From assembly GCF_963378075.1 (NCBI RefSeq), contig NZ_OY726394.1:1612001-1676000 (forward strand): 64,000 nucleotides of DNA, in the 5' to 3' direction. Under the pieces are notes generated by a model. The model made no database searches and was not told where the DNA came from. It saw nothing but the letters and a program-made list of their open reading frames with translations. The position numbers and the translations under genes were made by a program. Below are positions 58,046-64,000 of the stretch, piece by piece (within the stretch, counting starts at the first letter, position 1; each line of letters begins with the position of its first letter). The DNA comes from Mycolicibacter sp. MU0083 (lineage in GTDB: Bacteria > Actinomycetota > Actinomycetes > Mycobacteriales > Mycobacteriaceae).

Positions 58046-59768
58046 ACTGATCCCGCCGGTACTGCTCGAGACAGGCGGCGCGCTGGATCTTGCCGCTGGT
58101 GGTGGTCGGAATCGAACCCGGTGCCACCAGCACCAGGTCTCCGACGTTCACGCCGTGTGTGGTCGAAATCGCCGAGGTGACATCGCTTTTGATGCGGTCG
58201 AGTCGCTGCAGGTCCTCGTCGGACCGGCCGTCACGCAGCTTGACCTCGACCACGGCGACCAGTTTCTCGGTGTCGGCCACCGGTACGGCGATCGCCGCGA
58301 CCCGGCCCGGTGTGATCTGCTGGATCGTGGCCTCGATGTCCTCCGGATAGTGATTGCGGCCCCGGATGATCAGCAGATCCTTGATCCGGCCGACGATGAA
58401 CAGCTCACCGCGGTCGATGAAGCCCTGATCCCCGGTACGTAGCCAACCCTCGGCGGGAACCCCCGCGTCCGGTGCGTCGGGAGCCGCCCCGAAGCACTGC
58501 TGTTCGGCGGCCGGTTTGTTCCAGTACCCCTCGGCGACGTTGGAGCCGTGTACCCAGATCTCGCCGACGACGCCCGGCGGGCACGGGCGACGGGTGTCAC
58601 CGTCGACGATCAGCACCCGGGGCGAGTGCGGCACCCGGTAGCGGATCAGTGCGGTGCCGGTCGCGGCCCCGCATCGCCGGACCCGGCCCGCGCTGAGCTC
58701 GTCGGCATCGAAGTACCCCGCCGGCGACATCTCGTCCCAGGTGCCGGCGGCGACGAAGACGGTCGCCTCGGCCAGGCCGTAGGACGGGCGCATCACCTGA
58801 TCGCGCAGGTTGAAATGGGCGAACCGGTCGACGAACCGTTGCAGGGTGGTCGGCTCCACCCGTTCGGCGCCGCTGATGATGCCCAGCACCTCGCCGAGGT
58901 CGCATCCGGCCAGGTCCGCATCGGTGGTCTTGCGGGCCGCCAGATCGAATGCGAAATTCGGTGCGGCCGAAAAGGACTGCGGGTTCTGCGCCAGGGTCCG
59001 AATCCATCTGGCGGGCTTCTCCAGAAAGGCGACCGGGCTGGTCAGCTCGCCGCGGTACCCGCCGAGGATGGGCGCGCAGACCCCGAGCACCAGACCCATG
59101 TCGTGGTAGAACGGCAACCAGGACACGATGGTGGCGTCCGAGGGGACTTTGGCGTCGGCGAAGAAGCCGCGCATCAGCTGTTCGAAATTCGTCTGCAGGT
59201 TGGTGTGCGAGATCATCACCCCGGCCGGCAGCCGGGTGGATCCCGAACTGTATTGCAGATACGCGGTTTTAGGGAAATCGATTGTCGGCAAGACTGTTTC
59301 GCCGATGGCGTCCAGATTCAGCGAGTCGATCTCGACGATCTTGGGCACCGAGATCAGGCGGGCCGCATCCACGTATTCGGCGACTTCCTGAGCTACCGCA
59401 GACGTCGTCAGCACCACCGAGGGCGACGTATCGGTGAGTACCGCGCTCACCCGCTCGTGACTCGAACCGCGGTGCGGCAGCGGCAGCGGAACCGCGATCA
59501 GGCCGGCCTGCATGGCGCCCAGGAACGCCGCGATGTAATCCAGCGACTGCGGGGCCAGGATCAGGGCGCGGTCGCCGACCGAACCGTGGAAACCCAGTTC
59601 ACGCGCCACGTTGAACGTACGACGGGATAGCTGCGACCACGTCAGGGCTTCGCGGATGCCCGCCGGGTCGCGGTCGTAGTCGGTGAAGGTGAAGGCCACA
59701 TCGTTCGGACGCAGGCTGGCCCGCCCGTGCAGCATCGACAGAACGGAGGACTGGGGTATCGGTGTCAC
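58026..59768 (-). CDS. Long-chain fatty-acid--AMP ligase (FAAL, FadD21/FadD23-like)
   Basis: A 580-residue adenylate-forming enzyme that activates a fatty acid as acyl-AMP and loads it on a polyketide synthase. Motifs: the P-loop YSSGSTRLPAGVMISH, SWLPFYHDMGLVLG, PSYGLAEATVFVAAG, the core GWLRTGDQGF and the C-terminal SGKIQRAACLEQYR with the catalytic Lys. Its N-terminus (SSVLSMLHGRASLRPNDVAFTF) and SGAERVEP region resemble FadD21/FadD23 of the trehalose-lipid clusters. GTG 59768 is chosen because conserved sequence starts there; upstream frames are shadows of the PE-PPE gene. It is 50 bp after the PE-PPE gene on the same strand. The polyketide synthase partner is not in the window. Confidence 0.93.
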   Translation of the reverse strand: MTPIPQSSVLSMLHGRASLRPNDVAFTFTDYDRDPAGIREALTWSQLSRRTFNVARELGFHGSVGDRALILAPQSLDYIAAFLGAMQAGLIAVPLPLPHRGSSHERVSAVLTDTSPSVVLTTSAVAQEVAEYVDAARLISVPKIVEIDSLNLDAIGETVLPTIDFPKTAYLQYSSGSTRLPAGVMISHTNLQTNFEQLMRGFFADAKVPSDATIVSWLPFYHDMGLVLGVCAPILGGYRGELTSPVAFLEKPARWIRTLAQNPQSFSAAPNFAFDLAARKTTDADLAGCDLGEVLGIISGAERVEPTTLQRFVDRFAHFNLRDQVMRPSYGLAEATVFVAAGTWDEMSPAGYFDADELSAGRVRRCGAATGTALIRYRVPHSPRVLIVDGDTRRPCPPGVVGEIWVHGSNVAEGYWNKPAAEQQCFGAAPDAPDAGVPAEGWLRTGDQGFIDRGELFIVGRIKDLLIIRGRNHYPEDIEATIQQITPGRVAAIAVPVADTEKLVAVVEVKLRDGRSDEDLQRLDRIKSDVTSAISTTHGVNVGDLVLVAPGSIPTTTSGKIQRAACLEQYRRDQFIRVDS

Positions 59769-59818
59769 TTCGGGTCCGTATCGACTCGTTCGATCGATGG
59801 GTTCGGCGGCCGCGTTCG

Positions 59819-60943
59819 TCAGCCCTTGCCCAAGCCGGACAAGACCGACATCGCGCCGCTGAGGATCTGGGAGATCGGGTCGGCGCCGCCGCCGAAGGTG
59901 GCCTGGGTGGCCGGTGCGGTCACCGCCGCCGGGTCGAAACCGTTGATCGGGTCCACCTGCACCGGTGCGGTCGCCGGATCGTCGTTGCGCGAATAGGCGG
60001 CGTCGACCCGCGGCGCCAGGATGGCGTCCAGCCTGTTGAGGGTGTCTTCGTCGATCCCGATATAGGCCAGTGGCATGACCAGCGGAAGATGCTTCTCGGG
60101 AATCAGGTAGGTGGTGGTCGTCGCACCCCGGGAGTTGACCGTGGTTCTGATGTTCTGCGGCGGCACCATGCTCGGGTTGGTGAAGGCGACCGCGGTGTGG
60201 CCGGTGGCCAGGCCCATCAGCGTGTTGGCGAGCGCCAGCAGGTTGTCCGGCCGGTCGGGGAAGTCCGCGATGGAGTCGTAGGCGGAGACGAACATCTTGG
60301 TGTCGTATTGGCTTTCGACCGGAGCCGGCATGCGGTAGTCCATCGCGGGCACCACGGAGCCGACCGGGAACATCGCGGTCAGGAAGCTCTGGCCGAAGGC
60401 GTGCCGGGCGATCGGATCGCCGAACGTGGCGAAGTTCAGCGTCGACGGCGGTGGTGCGGTGGGGTCGTCGGCCAGTCGGGCCTGCACGGCGTTGAGCACC
60501 AGCGACCCCTCGGAGAGCCCGATCGCGGTACCCGGCCCGCCGGCGCGGATCGCGGCGTCCAGATTGTCCTCGCCCTCGTCGACCGACTCGCCGATGCTCG
60601 GGCCGTCGGCGCCCAGGCCGGGGAAGGCCTCGTCGAGCCGGCCGATACCCGGAAACAGCCGCTCGAGCACATGCCCCTGTACCTGGCCGGCGGGATAGTG
60701 CACGATCTGTCGTTTCAGCCCGGGGAACCATTCCTCGCCTTCGCGGCGGATGTATTCGTCGTAGGGGATACCCAGGACGTGGGCGCCGCCGAGCGCGTAG
60801 GCGGTCCGGTCGTTCGAGCCGGGACTGCCGCCGTCGGGTGTCTCCGGGGCGGGCGTGTCATCGGCCCACCCGATCCCGGCGCCCAGGCATCCGGTGGTGC
60901 TCACGGCTACCAGCACGGTGATTCCTGCGACCAGTCTTTTCAT
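59819..60943 (-). CDS. PE-PPE domain serine hydrolase/acyltransferase, Chp-like lipoprotein
   Basis: A 374-residue exported alpha/beta hydrolase of the PE-PPE domain group without the PE or PPE leader. It has a signal peptide with lipobox TTGC (Cys19). The hydrolase core shows the strand [17 protein letters not shown], the nucleophile elbow GLSEGS (Ser144), [26 protein letters not shown] and a C-terminal [11 protein letters not shown] with the candidate His. Chp1 and Chp2 of M. tuberculosis, in the sulfolipid and polyacyltrehalose clusters, and the PE gene for trehalose polyphleates transfer acyl groups between trehalose lipids. A GTG 6 bp upstream is an alternative start. The gene lies 71 bp after mmpL. 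Confidence 0.9.
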   Translation of the reverse strand: MKRLVAGITVLVAVSTTGCLGAGIGWADDTPAPETPDGGSPGSNDRTAYALGGAHVLGIPYDEYIRREGEEWFPGLKRQIVHYPAGQVQGHVLERLFPGIGRLDEAFPGLGADGPSIGESVDEGEDNLDAAIRAGGPGTAIGLSEGSLVLNAVQARLADDPTAPPPSTLNFATFGDPIARHAFGQSFLTAMFPVGSVVPAMDYRMPAPVESQYDTKMFVSAYDSIADFPDRPDNLLALANTLMGLATGHTAVAFTNPSMVPPQNIRTTVNSRGATTTTYLIPEKHLPLVMPLAYIGIDEDTLNRLDAILAPRVDAAYSRNDDPATAPVQVDPINGFDPAAVTAPATQATFGGGADPISQILSGAMSVLSGLGKG

Positions 60944-61014
60944 CCCCGTCACCCCTGACCGCTGCGGCTCGTTGTGTAGTTTCACACAGTTCGCACCCAC
61001 TCGTAACCCCCTCC

Positions 61015-64000
61015 TCACGCCCGTATGCGGCTCGGGGCCGCCCGTCGAGATGCCAGCTGAGACGGCCACCAGTTGGCCCGGCCGGCCAGTGCTGCGATCG
61101 CGGGCACCGTGATGGTGCGCACCAAGAAGGTGTCCAGCAAGATCCCGACACCGATGACGAAGCCCCCCTGGACCACGGTACCGATGCTGGAGAACAGCAG
61201 CCCGAACATCGAGGCGGCGAAGATCAGCCCCGCCGCGGTGATCACCCCGCCGGTCCCGGCCAGCGTGCGGATCACCCCGTAGCGGATGCTGTGCGGGGAT
61301 TCGTCGCGCATCCGCGACACCAACAGCATGTTGTAGTCGGCGCCGACGGCGACCAGCACCACGAACGCCAGCGGGGGAACGGTCCAGTGCAACTGCGCGC
61401 CGAGCAGGAACTGGATGACCAGGACACCGATGCCCAGTGCCGAAAGATACGAGATCACCACGGAGGCAACCAGATACAGCGGAGCAACGATCGCCCGCAG
61501 CAGCGCGATGAGGGTGAACAGCACGACGAGCACGGTGACGGTGATGATGAAGCGGATGTCGTGTCGGTAATAGTCGCGGGTGTCGCGCAGGGTCGCGGTG
61601 TAGCCGACCATCGAGACGGTGGCATCGGCCAATGCGGTGTTGGGTTGGGCGCCCCGGGCGACGTCGGTGATCGCGTTGATCTGATCCATCGCATCGGTGC
61701 TGAACGGGTTGAGCTCGGTCTGCACCAGGTAGCGCACCGAGTGTCCGTCGGGTGCGATGAAGATCTTGGCGGCCTGGGTGAACTCGTCGAGTTCCAGCAG
61801 TTGGGGAGGCAGGTTGAAGCCGGCCTGCGCCGGGTGCGCCGCGCCGGTCTTCAGGGTCAGCAGGAACGTGGCGGCGGCATCGAGTTGCACGCCCATCTGT
61901 TTGACCTGCGTGACGAGTTCGTGCACGCCGTCGGCGATCCGCCGGCTACCGCCCGCGACGCGATCCGCCCCGTCCTGCATGGATTTCAGGTTGGTCTGCA
62001 GTCCGCCGGGTTTGTCCATCCCCATCGCCTGCATCGCTGCGGTGAGGTCGGCGAGCGCGGCGCGGACGCGGTTGATCGAGGCGTCGAGCGACTTCTGGTC
62101 GGGGATCGACTGCAACTCGAGCGCAAGATCGTTGATCGCGTCCAGGTCCGCCTGATTACGGTCGCCGACCAGTTGTTCGAAACTCCACCGGGTGGCGCTG
62201 CAGGAGGTATCGAGATCGCAGACCGGGTTTCCCTGCAGCGCGGCCAGCACCGGGCCGATCCAGGTGAACAGGTTCTTGCCCGCGGAGAAGTTCCAGCCCA
62301 TCGAGTTGCTGAGCGAGTTGACGTGGTCGACCAGCTTGGCCGCCGTGTCGACCTCCTTGACCAGGGTGTCGCCGCCGTACTGGTTCTTCATCGACGCGAA
62401 GGAGTCGACCACCTCCTGCACACCGGTCGACAGACGCTTGATCTGGCCGCGGACGTCGTGGAGATTGCCGGCCAGGGTCTCCGCGCCGTCGGAGAGCTGA
62501 TTGAGATCGCTGCGCCGCCCGTTGATCAACGCCGACCCGTCGGCGAGGAATCCGCCGATGGCCCCGGCCTGGTAGGTGGCCCGGAACTCCTCGGGGACCG
62601 CGCCGGTGGGGCGGGTGATACCGGTGACGGCGGCGACGTGCGGCACCTGGCTGACCCGGTGCGCCATCTGCTCGAGGTCGGCCAACGCCTCCGGCGTCCG
62701 AAGGTCGTTCGGCGACTGGACGAGCAGGTACTGGGGGATCGACTGGTTGACCGGGAAATGCTGTTCGAGCGCGGCGTACCCGAGCGAACTCGGCTCCGAT
62801 GCGCGCAGGGCCTTGCGGTCGTCGTAGTTGTAGCGCACGAACCCGGCGCAGCCGGCCAGTATCACCAGGATGAGCAGGCTGGCCAGCAGGTGGGCCCTCG
62901 GCCTGCGCACGATACGGATTCCCGACTTGCGCCACAGTCGGGCGGTCAGCTCGCGCCGCGGCTTGACCCAGCCGCGCGCCCCGGCCAGCGTCAGAATTGC
63001 CGGCAGTAAAGTCAACGCGGCCAGGAATGCCACGCCGATTCCGATCGCCGCCGAGGATCCCACGGTTTTGAAAACACCCATCCGGGCGAAACTGATGACC
63101 AGAAACGTGATGCCGACGGTCGCCGCCGATGCGGCGATCACTTTTCCGATCGACATCATCGCGTTCTTGACCGCCCGGTCGGAATCCGCGCCGGTTCGCA
63201 AGTGGTCGTGATAGCGGCTGATCAGAAAGACCGCATAGTCGGTTCCGGCGCCGGCCATGATCGCGCTCAAGAAAACGATGGACTGATTGGACACGCCCGC
63301 GCCGGTCACCAGTGCGTACCCGGCCACCAGGGTCTGGGCGATCACCAGTGAAATGCCGATCGAAATCAGCGGCAGCAGCATCGTTATCGGACTGCGGTAG
63401 ACCACCAGCAAGACGATGAGCACCAGTACCGCGATCGCCAGTTCGATGGGGAGGCGGTCGCGGTCACCCGCGATCGTCAGATCGGCCACCGTGGCCGCCG
63501 GACCGGTGAGATGCACCGACAGGGCCGCGTCGTCGGGCGCGTGTTCCAGCGCGTGTTCGACGATGGCGCTGACGCGCTGGAACGCCGCGAACGACTGCGG
63601 GGTGCCCAGCTCGCCGGCTACACCGACCGGCAGCACCCACGCCTTCTCATCGTCGCTGGTCAGCACCGAACGCAGCGGGGGAGTGCGAATGAAATCCTGC
63701 AGCATCACCACGTTCTCGGTGTCGCGGCGCAACTCGTCGACCAGGTGGCGATACACGGTTTCGTCGGCGGCGCTCAGCCCGTCGTCATCGGTCAGCACCA
63801 CCAGCAGCAGGTCGTCCGAACCGGACTCCGCGAACGCCTCCGACATTGCGCGGGCGGCGACACTGGCCGGGGCATCGGCGGGCAGGATCGCCAGCGGGTG
63901 TTTCTGGGCCAGCTCGTTGAGGGACGGGAAGAACAACGGCAGCGCGGCGGCGATCGCGATCCAGACCCCGATCACCGCCCAGGGCCATCGCACCACCACG
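61015..64000 (-). CDS. MmpL family RND lipid transporter (N-terminus beyond the window)
   Basis: About 994 residues of an MmpL protein are visible; the gene continues past the window end, so the first residues are missing (MmpL10 is ~1,000 residues). It starts in the first transmembrane helix ([18 protein letters not shown]). Two RND halves are present: the TM4 proton-relay motif [18 protein letters not shown] and the TM10 motif [18 protein letters not shown], each with the Asp-Tyr pair. Two large periplasmic domains lie between TM1/TM2 and TM7/TM8, the second long and coiled. The C-terminus is short. Its neighbours PE-PPE hydrolase and FAAL indicate export of a trehalose-linked polyketide lipid such as DAT/PAT, SL-1 or TPP precursors. 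Confidence 0.94.
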   Translation of the reverse strand, partial: VVVRWPWAVIGVWIAIAAALPLFFPSLNELAQKHPLAILPADAPASVAARAMSEAFAESGSDDLLLVVLTDDDGLSAADETVYRHLVDELRRDTENVVMLQDFIRTPPLRSVLTSDDEKAWVLPVGVAGELGTPQSFAAFQRVSAIVEHALEHAPDDAALSVHLTGPAATVADLTIAGDRDRLPIELAIAVLVLIVLLVVYRSPITMLLPLISIGISLVIAQTLVAGYALVTGAGVSNQSIVFLSAIMAGAGTDYAVFLISRYHDHLRTGADSDRAVKNAMMSIGKVIAASAATVGITFLVISFARMGVFKTVGSSAAIGIGVAFLAALTLLPAILTLAGARGWVKPRRELTARLWRKSGIRIVRRPRAHLLASLLILVILAGCAGFVRYNYDDRKALRASEPSSLGYAALEQHFPVNQSIPQYLLVQSPNDLRTPEALADLEQMAHRVSQVPHVAAVTGITRPTGAVPEEFRATYQAGAIGGFLADGSALINGRRSDLNQLSDGAETLAGNLHDVRGQIKRLSTGVQEVVDSFASMKNQYGGDTLVKEVDTAAKLVDHVNSLSNSMGWNFSAGKNLFTWIGPVLAALQGNPVCDLDTSCSATRWSFEQLVGDRNQADLDAINDLALELQSIPDQKSLDASINRVRAALADLTAAMQAMGMDKPGGLQTNLKSMQDGADRVAGGSRRIADGVHELVTQVKQMGVQLDAAATFLLTLKTGAAHPAQAGFNLPPQLLELDEFTQAAKIFIAPDGHSVRYLVQTELNPFSTDAMDQINAITDVARGAQPNTALADATVSMVGYTATLRDTRDYYRHDIRFIITVTVLVVLFTLIALLRAIVAPLYLVASVVISYLSALGIGVLVIQFLLGAQLHWTVPPLAFVVLVAVGADYNMLLVSRMRDESPHSIRYGVIRTLAGTGGVITAAGLIFAASMFGLLFSSIGTVVQGGFVIGVGILLDTFLVRTITVPAIAALAGRANWWPSQLASRRAAPSRIRA

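Overview
The window is chromosomal DNA of a high-GC actinobacterium, almost certainly a non-tuberculous Mycobacterium (sensu lato). Many products match M. tuberculosis proteins closely (AhpE, PtpA, GlnE, GlnA1, IlvE, AdoK, LipB and the whole qcrCAB/ctaCE set). The gene order follows the M. tuberculosis block Rv2241 (aceE) down to Rv2189c, read here in inverse orientation. GTG starts, 4-bp ATGA/GTGA overlaps and mycobacteria-only families (MmpS3, hemophore-like, PE-PPE hydrolase, MmpL) support this. I cannot name the species.

Layout. 1-9.8 kb: 5' part of aceE; a lipoprotein-DUF3052-ahpE group and a tRNA-Val(TAC); the surf1-ptpA-ptkA group; a NIF3 protein, a zinc-ribbon protein and the RNase H/CobC-like fusion; a 2OG-Fe(II) oxygenase. 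9.8-15.1 kb: a TM2 protein, RNase P RNA (rnpB), a lipocalin-like protein, CYTH-CHAD, a secreted Pro-rich peptide, a hemophore-like protein and panB. 15.3-25 kb: caeA and the nitrogen-assimilation block glnA2-glnE (+) and glnA1 (-), separated by a thioesterase, a secreted orphan and a DinB-like protein. 25-30.7 kb: the lipoate and 2-oxoacid dehydrogenase operon dlaT-SDR-lipB-lipA-DUF4191. 30.9-42.3 kb: an orphan membrane protein, adenylate cyclase-pepB, gcvT-ilvE, cobT-cobS, glycerate kinase, erpA and adoK. 42.4-52.5 kb: asnB and the split respiratory locus (ctaC-ctaF-mmpS3-DUF2561 on +, ctaE-qcrC-qcrA-qcrB on -) encoding the cytochrome bcc-aa3 supercomplex. 52.7-58 kb: trpD, an exonuclease/GIY-YIG protein, an NlpC/P60 endopeptidase and a metallopeptidase. 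58-64 kb: an mmpL - PE-PPE hydrolase - fatty-acyl-AMP ligase cluster of the trehalose-lipid type, which runs off the window end.

Functional links inside the window: DlaT needs the lipoate made by LipB/LipA and works with AceE; GlnE adenylylates GlnA1, whose target Tyr is present, while GlnA2 lacks it; PtkA phosphorylates PtpA; SURF1 and CtaC/E/F belong to the aa3 oxidase that docks on QcrCAB.

The least ordinary items are (i) two copies of a 63-65 nt palindromic element with identical outer arms, a conserved 11-nt loop core and a compensatory stem change, both filling the gap between convergent genes; (ii) the trehalose-lipid-type cluster beside the Rv2190c-Rv2189c genes; (iii) a 53-residue Cys-rich ORF with its own AT-rich palindromic promoter; (iv) a 126-bp tail-to-tail coding overlap of trpD with the exonuclease gene. 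No CRISPR array, prophage, transposase or rRNA was seen.
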